From Desulfobacterales bacterium (lineage in GTDB: Bacteria; Desulfobacterota; Desulfobacteria; Desulfobacterales; C00003060): a DNA stretch of 24,018 nt. How positions within the stretch are numbered: position 1 is the first letter of the stretch; every line of letters starts with the position of its first letter. A program made the position numbers and the translations under genes. Positions 13,288 to 21,910 of this stretch are shown in pieces. The stretch covers positions 1 to 24,018 of the forward strand of contig JAUWXJ010000012.1 of NCBI GenBank assembly GCA_030616425.1. Direction: 5' to 3'. The notes below the pieces were generated by a model. It did no database searches and was not told the origin of the DNA. It was given only the letters and a program-made list of their open reading frames with translations.

Positions 13288-14751
13288 ATGAATATCGATC
13301 TTTCAAGGTTCGACAAGTGCCGGATCTTGGTCATCGGCGACCTGATGATTGACGAGTACCTGTGGGGTGAGGTGGAGCGCATATCACCAGAGGCACCGGT
13401 CCAGGTGGTTTCGGTTGTCCGGGATACTAGCACCCTTGGCGGTGCAGGCAACGTGGTGAACAACCTTGTTGCCCTTGGCGCGAAGGTATCGGTGGCAAGC
13501 GTTATTGGTGCGGGTGAATCTGCCGAAGGCGGACTCATGCTCAAGCTTTTGAAGGACCTGGGCGTTGACACAACTGGTATCATTCAGGATCCAACCAGGT
13601 CTACGACCAAAAAGACCCGCATCCTTGCAGGGCACCAGCACGTAATCCGTATAGACCGTGAGACAAAGCAGGAAATATCCGGTGAACATGGGGACAGATT
13701 GGTCCAGTTTGTCAAAAAACGCATTAACGACTTCAACGTTGTACTAGTCTCGGACTACGGCAAGGGACTTTTTACGGAAATGCTTTTGCGGCAGCTCATC
13801 GATGCGGCCAACCAGCATAAAAAGACAATCATCATCGATCCCAAAGGGCTCAGCTTTAAGAAGTATGCAGGGGCCACGGCGATTACACCCAATAAGAAGG
13901 AAGCTTCCTTGGCAGCCCGGATTGAAATTGTTGACGATGCTTCCCTTATCGCAGCAGGCCGGAAATTGCTTCAAGATATTCGGGTGCAAAAAGTCCTCAT
14001 GACTTGTGGCAAGGAAGGCATGATCCTCTTTGAACATGGAAAAGAACCTTACCCGATCCCAGCTGAAACCAGACAGGTCTTTGATGTGTCTGGAGCTGGT
14101 GACACGGTTTTGGCTGTACTCGGTTTAGGGCTCGCTTCAGGGGCCTCTTTTCGACACGCAGCTGCCCTTGCAAATGCTGCGGCGGGAATTGTAGTTGGAA
14201 AGGTCGGTACTGCACCGGTTTCACGGGAGGAGCTGCAGATGGCCCTCGAGCCCTCAGTTGGAGGAACGCCAGCCAAACAGAAGGCGCTTTCTGACTTGAT
14301 TCCCATAGCAGAGCGTCTCCGGGCAGAAGGTAAGTCCATTGTGATGACGAACGGATGTTTTGATCTTCTCCACGTAGGGCATGTCAAGCTCCTGTCTGCG
14401 TCAAAGGAGATGGGTGATGTGCTCATTGTGGCCATTGACGATGACGAATCTGTAAAGGCCCTTAAAGGCGATGAGCGGCCAATTATTGGGGCCCAGGAGC
14501 GGCTTGGAATCATTAGCGCCTTAGATTGTGTAGATTATGTCACGCTATTTTCGACAAAGGAACTTGAGCATGTGATTGAGGCTATTCGACCCGACATTCT
14601 GACCAAAGGGAGTAACTATACGACCGAAACTGTCCTGGGGCGGGAAATCGTGGAAAGGTCCGGCGGCCGCGTTGTCCTGATTCCAATCACGGAGGAGGTC
14701 TCTTCAACCCGGATCATCAACCAGATCAAGCAAAAGGGACCGGGAAACTGA
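13288..14751 (+). CDS. hldE: Bifunctional heptose kinase/adenylyltransferase
   Basis: A 487-residue cytoplasmic enzyme of ADP-L-glycero-D-manno-heptose synthesis for the LPS inner core. Residues 1-320 are the ribokinase-fold kinase, which phosphorylates heptose 7-phosphate at C1. Visible motifs are GGAGNVVNNL (51-60), DYGKG (156-160) and the catalytic SGAGDTV (268-274, Asp272). Residues 350-487 are the nucleotidyltransferase, with TNGCFDLLHVGHVKLL (354-369) containing the HxGH of the class, and VSSTRII near the end. The length equals the family norm, so both activities should be intact. ATG 13288 follows GGAAGGG. It stands alone; a palindromic element follows. Confidence 0.97.
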   Translation: MNIDLSRFDKCRILVIGDLMIDEYLWGEVERISPEAPVQVVSVVRDTSTLGGAGNVVNNLVALGAKVSVASVIGAGESAEGGLMLKLLKDLGVDTTGIIQDPTRSTTKKTRILAGHQHVIRIDRETKQEISGEHGDRLVQFVKKRINDFNVVLVSDYGKGLFTEMLLRQLIDAANQHKKTIIIDPKGLSFKKYAGATAITPNKKEASLAARIEIVDDASLIAAGRKLLQDIRVQKVLMTCGKEGMILFEHGKEPYPIPAETRQVFDVSGAGDTVLAVLGLGLASGASFRHAAALANAAAGIVVGKVGTAPVSREELQMALEPSVGGTPAKQKALSDLIPIAERLRAEGKSIVMTNGCFDLLHVGHVKLLSASKEMGDVLIVAIDDDESVKALKGDERPIIGAQERLGIISALDCVDYVTLFSTKELEHVIEAIRPDILTKGSNYTTETVLGREIVERSGGRVVLIPITEEVSSTRIINQIKQKGPGN

Positions 14752-14778
14752 TTGTGTTTACACGGTTTGTTGGGTTAA

Positions 14779-14990
14779 AACCCAATGAACTCAATTGAGA
14801 GCTTTGAAAAAGTACTTTGAACGACCATCATGAATTTTTTGGGGTAACCCATCCGGGCCAATCCTGCACTGTTTGAGGCCGTTAGGCCGAGTTTGCAGGA
14901 TTTAGTGAGTGAGCCCGTAGATGGGTCAAAAAGTTCATGTAAATAAGTGAAAAGGAGTTTTTCAAAGCTCTCTCAATGAACCCAATGAAC
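14779..14990. mobile_element. Nested palindromic, MITE-like element flanked by 12-bp direct repeats
   Basis: AACCCAATGAAC occurs exactly twice, at 14779-14790 and 14979-14990, 200 bp apart, like a target-site duplication. Just inside, ATTGAGAGCTTTGAAAAA (14794-14811) is mirrored by 14958-14977 with one two-base insertion. Further in, CATGAA...ACCCATC (from 14829) mirrors GATGGGT...TTCATG (14920-14939), and AATCCTGCA mirrors TGCAGGATT around a GGCC-GTTA-GGCC tip (14877-14887). The whole could fold as one foldback stem of about 180 bases. It has no coding capacity, so any movement would need a transposase in trans. A structured RNA is the alternative. Confidence 0.6.
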
Positions 14991-14997
14991 ACTAGAT

Positions 14998-15285
14998 ATG
15001 TTTTGGATTCAGGGAACCCCCGACGGGGTCATTTTCAAGGTCATCGTTCAACCCAGGGGATCGAAAAATCAAATCATAGGTCTTCAGGGCGATGCCCTGA
15101 AGATCAGGCTAACAGCCCCTCCTGTGAAGGGAGCTGCCAACAAGATGTGCATTGAGTTTTTGGCAAAATCTCTGAATGTGCGGAAATCGGATGTGGAGAT
15201 CGTCCGAGGCAAGGGTAGCAGAACCAAACAGGTGCTGGTGCGGTCGGCAACCCGGAATCAGATTGAATCCCTCCTGAAGATCTAG
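14998..15285 (+). CDS. YggU/DUF167 family protein
   Basis: A 95-residue protein matching the DUF167 (YggU) family over its full length: FKVIVQPRGSKNQIIG at the N-terminus, the diagnostic LTAPPVKGAANKMCIEFLA in the middle, and IVRGKGSRTKQVLV near the end. The biochemical role of the family is unknown. An in-frame TGA at 14986-14988 fixes ATG 14998 as the first ATG. No Shine-Dalgarno is visible within 20 bases upstream, and the gene begins eight bases after the palindromic element, so insertion may have displaced its native leader. It is convergent with fabF, with only 14 bp between the stops. Confidence 0.9.
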   Translation: MFWIQGTPDGVIFKVIVQPRGSKNQIIGLQGDALKIRLTAPPVKGAANKMCIEFLAKSLNVRKSDVEIVRGKGSRTKQVLVRSATRNQIESLLKI

Positions 15286-15299
15286 TCAGCTCACCAAAG

Positions 15300-16538
15300 T
15301 CAGCCCGTATATCTTTTCAATATCACGACAGCGTTGTGCCCGCCAAAACCAAAGGAATTGTTCATCACCACATTCAGGCTCGCTGGTGTCGGTTCGGTGA
15401 TGATATTTAGATCGATCTCAGGATCAGGTGTGTCGTAGTTTATATTGGGCGGGATTATCTGTTTTCCTATAGCGAGCGAACAAGCCACAGCTTCAACACT
15501 TCCGGCAGCCCCGATAAGGTGCCCGATCATTGACTTGGTAGAACTAACCGGCACCTTGTAGTCCCCAAACACATGGCAAATTGCTGTGGCCTCAGCCTTG
15601 TCGTTGAGCTTGGTTGAAGTGCCATGGGCATTGATATAGTCAACGTCTCCCGGCTCCAGGCCAGCCATATTCAGAGAATCTACCAGGGCCTTTATCACCA
15701 TCCTGGCCCCAGGATCTGGAGCCGTGATGTGATAGGCATCAGTGTTGGTCGCATATCCAACAATCTCTGCATAGATCTTTGCATTCCTGTCGAGGGCATG
15801 TTCAAGACTTTCAAGAACTACCACCCCTGCCCCCTCACCAATGACAAAGCCGTTTCTCTCTTTGTCAAAAGGCCGGCACGCCCCCTTTGGATCATCATTC
15901 CAGCGGGACAACGCTTTCATATTGGCAAACGAGCTTGCCGCAATCTCCGTAAGTATTGCCTCGCTCCCTCCGGCTATGATGACATCAAAGTCGCCAAGCG
16001 CGATATCCTTGGAGGCGTATATCAGGGCATATGAACCTGTGGCACATGCATTGGCCAGGCAGGGACTGGTCCCGGTCAGCTTATGGATGATGCTCACATA
16101 GGCATTTACAGCGTTCGGCATCATCATGGGGATCAGAAAAGGGCTGACCTGTGACGGATTTTTACTTTCAACCAGTTTCTTCTTCTCTTTTTCAAGGGTC
16201 ATCAAACCACCGATCCCGGTGCCTATTATGGTTCCTACGCGATCATTGTATTGGCCCAACTCAAGATCGGCATCCTCGATGGCAAGGCTGGCCGCAGCAA
16301 CTCCGTACTGGGTAAACAGGTCCATCCGCTTGGCATCTTTGGGCTTAATCCCATAATCCTGCGGGTCAAAGCCCCTTATCTCGGCACCTATCCTGGTCTT
16401 GAAACCAGAAGTGTCAAATTTTGTAATAAGATCGACGCCCGATTTGCCTTCCATAAGGGCGCCCCAGAATTCATCCTTCCCACATCCGATAGGGGTAATG
16501 GCACCCAGCCCAGTGATAACAACTCGCTTTCGTTCCAT
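15300..16538 (-). CDS. fabF: 3-oxoacyl-ACP synthase II
   Basis: A 412-residue condensing enzyme that elongates acyl-ACP with malonyl-ACP in fatty acid synthesis. The catalytic residues are Cys165 (in NACATGS), His305 (NAHGTST), Lys335 and His340 (KSMIGHLIGAAG), and the C-terminus carries NNSFGFGGHNAV. Length and spacing match the housekeeping FabF rather than a polyketide synthase domain. ATG 16538 is chosen over one five codons upstream because GGAGG sits eight bases before it. No acpP, fabD or fabG is adjacent, so it is isolated from the usual fab cluster. The product may be one of several FabF copies in the genome. Confidence 0.95.
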   Translation of the reverse strand: MERKRVVITGLGAITPIGCGKDEFWGALMEGKSGVDLITKFDTSGFKTRIGAEIRGFDPQDYGIKPKDAKRMDLFTQYGVAAASLAIEDADLELGQYNDRVGTIIGTGIGGLMTLEKEKKKLVESKNPSQVSPFLIPMMMPNAVNAYVSIIHKLTGTSPCLANACATGSYALIYASKDIALGDFDVIIAGGSEAILTEIAASSFANMKALSRWNDDPKGACRPFDKERNGFVIGEGAGVVVLESLEHALDRNAKIYAEIVGYATNTDAYHITAPDPGARMVIKALVDSLNMAGLEPGDVDYINAHGTSTKLNDKAEATAICHVFGDYKVPVSSTKSMIGHLIGAAGSVEAVACSLAIGKQIIPPNINYDTPDPEIDLNIITEPTPASLNVVMNNSFGFGGHNAVVILKRYTG

Positions 16539-16745
16539 CCCAAAATCCTCCAAAAAACAACCCGGGCTGTTACCCGGTATTCTTCATACAAAGAATAATA
16601 CTGTGGCGCAAAGTGTGTCAACAAAAAACAGGGTGTTCTTCAGGCCGATGCGACACTCTTGACCGTGATCTTTTATCGTTTCCAAGCATAAGTCTGCAGC
16701 TGTCTATGGACAGCCTTAAAGGCTACAACCAGGCCGTTGAAAATC

Positions 16746-17363
16746 TCAAAGTCTTTGCCTGATCCAGATCAAGCTTTTTTCGAACTCCTTTTTCAGTTCG
16801 GCAAAGGCCTTTCCGCGGTGACTGATCCGATTTTTTTCTTCTGCAGAAATCTGGGCAAAGGTCTGGTTGAGCGGGGGATAGTAGAACAGGGGATCATAGC
16901 CAAATCCGTTCTCCCCAGCAGGGGCTTCAGAGATGAGCCCTTCACACCGGCCTTCATACGTGAGGGCTACGCCTGAGGGGACTGCGATCGAAATCACGCA
17001 GACAAAGGTTGCAACCCTGTTCGTCTTACCCTCCATCTCTTGCAATAACTTGGCGCTGTTTTCTGCATCAGTGGCATTCGGCCCTGCATAGCGAGCTGAA
17101 CGGACCCCAGGAGCGCCTCCTAAGGCCTCCACCTCAAGCCCGGAATCGTCGGCCAGTGCCGGCAATCCAAGCACCCTGGCTGTAAAAGAAGCCTTTTCAT
17201 AGGCATTTTCATCAAAGGTAGCACCATGCTCTTCAATCGGCGGGACTGAACCCAAGTCATCCAAATTCTTTATTTCCACTGGAAAGCCTTTCAAGAGCTC
17301 TCTTATCTCTCGGGTCTTTCCTGCATTTCGCGTAGCCAGTACCAACAACTGCTTTTCTGTCAT
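16746..17363 (-). CDS. rdgB: XTP/dITP diphosphatase (Ham1/RdgB)
   Basis: A 205-residue nucleotide-pool sanitising enzyme that hydrolyses ITP, dITP and XTP to monophosphates. Motifs are ATRNAGKTREI (10-20), the ADDSGLEVEALGGAPGVRSARYAG block with catalytic acidic residues (71-94), GFGYDPLF (153-160) and SHRGKAF (181-187). Length is normal. Two adjacent ATGs (17366 and 17363) are possible; 17363 has the better distance to AAGGAAG. The gene begins 28 bp after the stop of the MFS gene, so it is read as the last gene of the minus-strand run. Confidence 0.95.
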   Translation of the reverse strand: MTEKQLLVLATRNAGKTREIRELLKGFPVEIKNLDDLGSVPPIEEHGATFDENAYEKASFTARVLGLPALADDSGLEVEALGGAPGVRSARYAGPNATDAENSAKLLQEMEGKTNRVATFVCVISIAVPSGVALTYEGRCEGLISEAPAGENGFGYDPLFYYPPLNQTFAQISAEEKNRISHRGKAFAELKKEFEKSLIWIRQRL

Positions 17364-17391
17364 CATTTTCTTCCTTTCAATGCCCGCGTTT

Positions 17392-18570
17392 TTACTTATC
17401 GGCTGCCCCACCACCGCTGTTGAAAAGATAGCGGCCGCTTCTGACAACATAAAAAAGGGCAATCGAGGAAAACCCGAATACCATAGTCCCGTTTACAAAA
17501 AAAGGCATTTTATAACCCCAGACCTGATTGAGCCAGCCGGAAAAAGCAGCAAAAACAAATATTCCTAATGTCCTGACACAAAAGATAACACCTGAATTCC
17601 CACCAAGCCTTGCAGCCGGGAAAAAACGGGCAGTAAGCACATCGGATTCTAAGATCGCAAGGGTATCACCCATTGTATGAATAATCCTTATGATCAGGAG
17701 TCCCCAAAGCGTACTCGCAAAGGGCGTCATGAACTGAAAACAGCTTGAGATGAGAAGTCCCACAAGTAGCAAGAAGAATACCTTGTGTTTTTTGTCCATG
17801 AGAATCCCTGCAAACGGGACCAGAATAGCCATCCAGACCCCCAGTGCAAAGAATACTAGGCCTATCTCCTTCTTGGTCAGACCGATGGTATCTTTCATCA
17901 GGAGACTAATGCTGGACTGTTCTGCCCCAAAATGCGTGCCGAGAACAAAAACAACAGCGATCAAGAAGAGGGCAGCGGGCTCCTTGATGTCTTTTTTGTA
18001 GTCCTTGAAGCTAAAGATCACGGGTGGCGCATCTTCGACAAAGAGTGTCAACAAGACAATAATCAGCGAAAGTGCAAAGGCCCCCTTAATCATGAGCGTT
18101 GCACCAAAGGCCTCATATAGATAACCCCCAATAAGTGGACCAAACCCAAAACCGAGATAACCGCCAAGATGGAGAAATGCCACCTTTTTCGCACGTCCCG
18201 TGCTGCCGATGAGTTTCAGGTAAAGAGACATCAAGACCACCCTGATGGTCGCGGCTCCCACGCCTCCAATAATAACCGCTGCGCATACACTCCAAAAATC
18301 TTTCACAACGATAAGGAGCAGAAAATAGCCACTGAAGCAAAATGCGCCTAACGTCAAGGTTCTCTTTGGAGAGAAGTAATCTGAGAATACGCCGAAAGGA
18401 AGTACAAGGAGGATGCTTGAAAGCGAGTTGAAACCGATGGCAAATCCTATCTGCTGATCAGTATAGTTATACGCCTTAAAGATAAGCGGCAGATAGGCGA
18501 GCACCATCCAGAAGGTGAAAAAATAGAGGAAATACGACAGGAAGAATACAATCGATCTGTGTCTGGTCAT
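17392..18570 (-). CDS. Major facilitator superfamily transporter
   Basis: A 392-residue inner-membrane protein with about 12 hydrophobic helices. The loop 2-3 region has VFSDYFSPKRTL, the usual MFS D-x-x-S/P-R/K pattern, and the second half has a similar GILMDKKHKV loop. Long basic loops separate the halves. The substrate cannot be told from sequence; it resembles sugar-phosphate or drug/metabolite exporters only in general. The ribosome-binding site is weak. It lies 56 bp after an SxtJ-family gene and just before rdgB, all on the same strand, so a role linked to the carbamoyltransferase/SxtJ product is possible but unproven. Confidence 0.88.
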   Translation of the reverse strand: MTRHRSIVFFLSYFLYFFTFWMVLAYLPLIFKAYNYTDQQIGFAIGFNSLSSILLVLPFGVFSDYFSPKRTLTLGAFCFSGYFLLLIVVKDFWSVCAAVIIGGVGAATIRVVLMSLYLKLIGSTGRAKKVAFLHLGGYLGFGFGPLIGGYLYEAFGATLMIKGAFALSLIIVLLTLFVEDAPPVIFSFKDYKKDIKEPAALFLIAVVFVLGTHFGAEQSSISLLMKDTIGLTKKEIGLVFFALGVWMAILVPFAGILMDKKHKVFFLLLVGLLISSCFQFMTPFASTLWGLLIIRIIHTMGDTLAILESDVLTARFFPAARLGGNSGVIFCVRTLGIFVFAAFSGWLNQVWGYKMPFFVNGTMVFGFSSIALFYVVRSGRYLFNSGGGAADK

Positions 18571-18626
18571 GCATATTCTCTAGATAGGCAGATAATTATG
18601 AATGGGCCATTGAGGTTACCCATAAA

Positions 18627-19049
18627 CTAATAGAGTTTCTTATACTGCTCCTTATCAAACGGTCGCTTTTTCTTCTTGATCCAATACGATTGAGCTTCTT
18701 TGTCCCAGCGTTGATTAAGGAAATCTTTGCCAAAAAGCCTCATTATCATTCCAATGGGCGTAAGCACAAGATAGAAAAGGACACACAAGATAAAGCGGGA
18801 TGCAAAAAAACCGAGCACTACGGACAGCCCCATCCATGTTCTATAAAAGGGCCTTAGTGTGCCAGGAGCCCATATTCCAGAGGCAAGAAACAGTAGCCCC
18901 AGCCCAAAACCGACGTAGCCAAAGGTACGCCCCTTGTATAAAAGGATCCCACCAATAAGGACAAATACAACAAAAAAAGTAATTCCAAAATCCCGGATCT
19001 TCTTGGGAGCAGTGTCAATCTCCTTAATTTGATCGATGATATCTGACAT
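18627..19049 (-). CDS. SxtJ-family membrane protein
   Basis: A 140-residue protein with two helix pairs (about residues 22-58 and 72-102), then the family's diagnostic C-terminal block LTPIGMIMRLFGKDFL followed by an AQSYWIKKKKRPFDKEQY-type tail. SxtJ-like proteins are small membrane proteins of unknown biochemistry that commonly neighbour NodU/CmcH carbamoyltransferases. Here the carbamoyltransferase lies on the same strand about 1 kb upstream, separated by a TPR gene in opposite orientation. No good Shine-Dalgarno precedes ATG 19049. The small DUF5989-type companion often seen in such clusters was not found nearby. Confidence 0.8.
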   Translation of the reverse strand: MSDIIDQIKEIDTAPKKIRDFGITFFVVFVLIGGILLYKGRTFGYVGFGLGLLFLASGIWAPGTLRPFYRTWMGLSVVLGFFASRFILCVLFYLVLTPIGMIMRLFGKDFLNQRWDKEAQSYWIKKKKRPFDKEQYKKLY

Positions 19050-19068
19050 GATTATGACGTGCGGAAAT

Positions 19069-19293
19069 TTATCCCGCCTCTCGATAATCCTTCAATACAT
19101 CTAAGGTGTTACTAGGAATCGAACTGCCCAAACCAGCTGCGATCCCGCTCACACCTGGTCCGCCATTACATCAACCTTCGTACTCGACGGTCACATTGTC
19201 AGGATGCCGGAAGTATGTGTTAGATACGACGCCATCTATTTTCACACATAGCAGATGTCCGGTTAAAAAGGAAGTCCCCGTTAAGACATGCAA
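19069..19293 (-). other. TGA-interrupted frame just upstream of the SxtJ-like gene
   Basis: On the minus strand a frame from TTG 19293 runs 40 codons to TGA (19173-19171) and, if the TGA is read through, 33 more codons to TAA at 19069, 20 bp before the SxtJ-like start. The segment after TGA reads protein-like (CNGGPGVSGIAAGLGSSIP). A stem ACCAG...CTGGT with an inner GCG-GGAT-CGC hairpin starts 11 bases after the TGA. With SelB encoded in the window, a short selenoprotein is conceivable; a decayed gene or chance is more likely. There is no ribosome-binding site and no family match. The rest of the 330-bp gap holds the TPR gene promoter. Confidence 0.2.
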
Positions 19294-19319
19294 TCCCTAA
19301 GGGGGTCGTGAAAACTATG

Positions 19320-19349
19320 TTGACATGTACCAGGTCTGTCTAATATTCT
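19320..19349 (+). promoter_or_regulatory. Probable sigma-70 promoter of the TPR gene
   Basis: A perfect TTGACA (19320-19325), an 18-base spacer and TATTCT (19344-19349) precede the TPR gene by about 32 bases. An alternative -10, TAATAT, gives a 15-base spacer and is less likely. Confidence 0.5.
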
Positions 19350-19381
19350 AAGACACAACTACACTGGCTGTTGGAGGTTCT

Positions 19382-20002
19382 ATGGGACAGGAAGAAAAGG
19401 CTGGAAGCAAATACGTCAGAAAAGAGACTATGTGGGTTGTTACCTTCATCGCCTTGGGGGTGGGCTTTGTGGGGGGCGTTATTATGGGGGTCTATAAATT
19501 TGACTCATATTTGTCTGTTCAGACATCGGCGCCACCCGAGCAAGCACCTCAGGGCCAGGGGCCCTCACCTGAGCAGGCCGATAAGATATTGGAGCTTGAA
19601 GGGCAGGTAGTATTGAATCCCGAGAATGTCGAGACCTGGACCCAGCTGGGGAATCTCTATTTTGATACCAATCAGTTTGACAAAGCGATTGGAGCTTATA
19701 AAAGGTCCCTGGAACTGAATCCAGGCAATGCCAATGTCTTGACGGACCTGGGAGTAATGTATCGCCGCGCGGGTCAACCCTCTGAGGCGATTGCGGCCCT
19801 TGATAAAGCTATGGCGACCGATCCCCGCCATGAGGTTTCACGTTTCAACAAGGGTGTAGTGTTAATGCATGACCTGAATGATCATGAAGGCGCAATCCAA
19901 GCGTGGGAGGAACTCATTAAATTGAATCCATCTGCTATGACGCCAAGTGGACAATCCGTTAGGGAAATGGTTGAAAAATTCAAAGAGAGGAAAAACAAGT
20001 AA
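19382..20002 (+). CDS. Membrane-anchored TPR protein
   Basis: A 206-residue protein. A short charged N-terminus, one transmembrane helix (about 18-38), then a Pro/Gln-rich linker (about 50-62) and three tetratricopeptide repeats at about 83-116, 117-150 and 151-185. The second repeat is the clearest, with the typical DLGVMYRRAGQPSEAIAALDKA consensus. The repeats probably face the periplasm and act as a scaffold, similar in plan to NrfG/CcmH-type assembly proteins. GGAGG lies four bases before ATG 19382 and a promoter is visible upstream. It is a one-gene unit on the plus strand inside a minus-strand run, convergent with the carbamoyltransferase gene. Confidence 0.85.
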   Translation: MGQEEKAGSKYVRKETMWVVTFIALGVGFVGGVIMGVYKFDSYLSVQTSAPPEQAPQGQGPSPEQADKILELEGQVVLNPENVETWTQLGNLYFDTNQFDKAIGAYKRSLELNPGNANVLTDLGVMYRRAGQPSEAIAALDKAMATDPRHEVSRFNKGVVLMHDLNDHEGAIQAWEELIKLNPSAMTPSGQSVREMVEKFKERKNK

Positions 20003-20074
20003 CAACCCTTGGCGCGTCTGCCCTCAAATCTTTGATACGGTAGTTGCTTACTTGATAATGTCTAACGCATCATA

Positions 20075-21910
20075 TCAATCTAACTCGAAGCTCTTTTGCC
20101 AGTCCTCTGTCTCGTGCCAGACAGGCTGTTCTTTCTTGTCCAGCAGGCAATTCTCCATGATCAGATAGTCCATCTCTGTTCGCATGAAGCATCGGTAGGC
20201 ATCTTCTGGTTTGCACACTATTGGTTCCCCCCTCACATTAAAGGAAGTATTCACAATGAGGGGACAGCCCGTCTTTTCGTAAAAGCGCTTGATCATGTTG
20301 TGATATCTAGGGTTGGTCTCTGGGTGGACCGTCTGGATCCTTGCACTGTAATCCAAATGGGTGATGGCGGGAACTTTAGAGCGGCATACCTTCAATTTCT
20401 CAATCCCCTGCAGGCGTTGCTCCTCTGGAGAGGGCTCCAGCCGCCTTTCCGGTTTCACCGGGGCCACTAAAAGCATATACGGCGAAGAGACCGTTTCTTT
20501 TCCCTCAGGTGTTAGCTCGAACCATTCATCTGCATGTTCCGCCAACACAGAGGGGGCAAAGGGCCGAAAACTCTCCCGGAATTTTATTTTGAGGTTCATC
20601 GTGGCTTGCATTTGGGGTGACTGTGCGTCCCCAATAATGCTTCGGGATCCGAGGGCCCGAGGACCAAACTCCACGCGCCCCTGAAACCATCCGATTACCT
20701 TCTCCTGAGCAATGAGCTCGGCCACCATATCTGGAATCTCTTCATCAGAGAGGCGTTTGTACGGAATCTTATGGGCATCCAGGTAGGCCTCTATATAACC
20801 ATTATTATAACCAGGCCCCCAATAAGACCCCTGTTGCAAATCATGGACGTTGTCTGCCTTGCGTTCATTATCCAGATACTGGTACCACACAAAAAGGGCT
20901 GCCCCGAGGGCCCCGCCTGCATCCCCTGCTGCAGGCTGTACCCAGATCTTCTCAAAGGGACCTTCTCGAAGGATTCGACCATTGGCCACACAGTTCAGGG
21001 CCACGCCACCAGCCAGGCAAAGACAGGGTTCCTCCGTTGTTTTGTGGATATGGCGAACGGTTCTTAAGATCATCTCCTCTGTCACGGCCTGTATGGACCG
21101 GGCAATATCCATCTCCTTTTGTGTGAGGCTCGATTCCGGCCTCCTGGGCGGTCCTTCAAAAAGTTTATGGAACCGGTTATTAGTCATTGTTAGGCCGGTG
21201 CAGTAATTAAAATATTCCATGTTTAACTTGTAGGAACCATCTTTCTTCAAATCGATGAGGTGCTCCAGGATCAGGTCCACATACTTTGATTCCCCGTACG
21301 GGGCCAGGCCCATCATCTTGTATTCACCGGAGTTGACTTTAAAACCCGTGTAATAGGTAAAAGCAGAGTACAACAGACCGATCGAGTGCGGGAAATGGAT
21401 CTCGTAGTCGATCTCAAGGCGGTTGTCGGCACCTACACCAAAACTGGTGGTAGTCCATTCGCCTACCCCATCGAGTGTGAGGAAGGCGGCTTGCTGGAAA
21501 GGGGAAGGAAAAAAGGCGCTGGCTGCATGGGATTCATGGTGTTCGGGAAAGATAATAGGGCCCTGGTAACCAAGTTTCTTCCTAATCAGGTCCGGAATCC
21601 AGAGTTTCTGCTTCATCCACAGGGGCATCGCCTTGATAAACGACCCGACCCCTGAAGGGGCATAGGCCAGATAGGTCTCAAGAAGCCGTTCAAACTTGAT
21701 GAACGGCTTGTCGTAGAATGCTACATAATCGAGCTTCTCAGCAGTAATACCCGCCTGCTCAAGACACGATTTGATTGCAAGTTCTGGAAAACGGTAGTCG
21801 TGTTTTTTTCGGCTAAACCGCTCCTCTTGCACAGCGCTTATGACTCTGCCGTCCCGAACCAGGCAAGCTGCGCTGTCATGATAATATGCTGAAATACCCA
21901 GGATATGCAT
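20075..21910 (-). CDS. NodU/CmcH-family carbamoyltransferase
   Basis: A 611-residue enzyme expected to transfer a carbamoyl group from carbamoyl phosphate to a hydroxyl of a sugar or other metabolite. The N-terminal Kae1/HSP70-like part begins ILGISAYYHDSAACLVRDG and contains HHESHAASAFFPSPF (124-138), the metal/nucleotide site. Then come CLAGGVALNCVANGRI, GRVEFGPRALGSRSI and, in the C-terminal domain, NTSFNVRGEPIVCKPEDA. Full family length, no broken motif. ATG 21910 is preferred to a TTG three codons upstream; neither has a strong ribosome-binding site. Same-strand neighbours are DUF2333 upstream and, beyond the TPR gene, an SxtJ-family gene. The acceptor substrate is unknown, possibly a surface polysaccharide or secondary metabolite. 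Confidence 0.93.
   Translation of the reverse strand: MHILGISAYYHDSAACLVRDGRVISAVQEERFSRKKHDYRFPELAIKSCLEQAGITAEKLDYVAFYDKPFIKFERLLETYLAYAPSGVGSFIKAMPLWMKQKLWIPDLIRKKLGYQGPIIFPEHHESHAASAFFPSPFQQAAFLTLDGVGEWTTTSFGVGADNRLEIDYEIHFPHSIGLLYSAFTYYTGFKVNSGEYKMMGLAPYGESKYVDLILEHLIDLKKDGSYKLNMEYFNYCTGLTMTNNRFHKLFEGPPRRPESSLTQKEMDIARSIQAVTEEMILRTVRHIHKTTEEPCLCLAGGVALNCVANGRILREGPFEKIWVQPAAGDAGGALGAALFVWYQYLDNERKADNVHDLQQGSYWGPGYNNGYIEAYLDAHKIPYKRLSDEEIPDMVAELIAQEKVIGWFQGRVEFGPRALGSRSIIGDAQSPQMQATMNLKIKFRESFRPFAPSVLAEHADEWFELTPEGKETVSSPYMLLVAPVKPERRLEPSPEEQRLQGIEKLKVCRSKVPAITHLDYSARIQTVHPETNPRYHNMIKRFYEKTGCPLIVNTSFNVRGEPIVCKPEDAYRCFMRTEMDYLIMENCLLDKKEQPVWHETEDWQKSFELD

Noticed and set aside
15300..16538. 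FabF considered as a polyketide-type ketosynthase because it sits near a carbamoyltransferase
   Set aside because: Length, catalytic Cys-His-Lys-His spacing and the lack of acyltransferase or carrier domains fit housekeeping fatty acid synthesis.
16690..16722. Short inverted repeat GCTGTC-TATG-GACAGC after rdgB as a terminator
   Set aside because: Six-base stem only and no T run in the direction of rdgB transcription; too weak to call.
19105..19155. tRNA-like ends on the minus strand (GGTGTGA ... TTCGATT ... TAACACC)
   Set aside because: The outer arms pair at six of seven positions and a T-loop sequence is in place, but the T-stem does not pair and only 51 bases separate the ends, so no anticodon arm fits.
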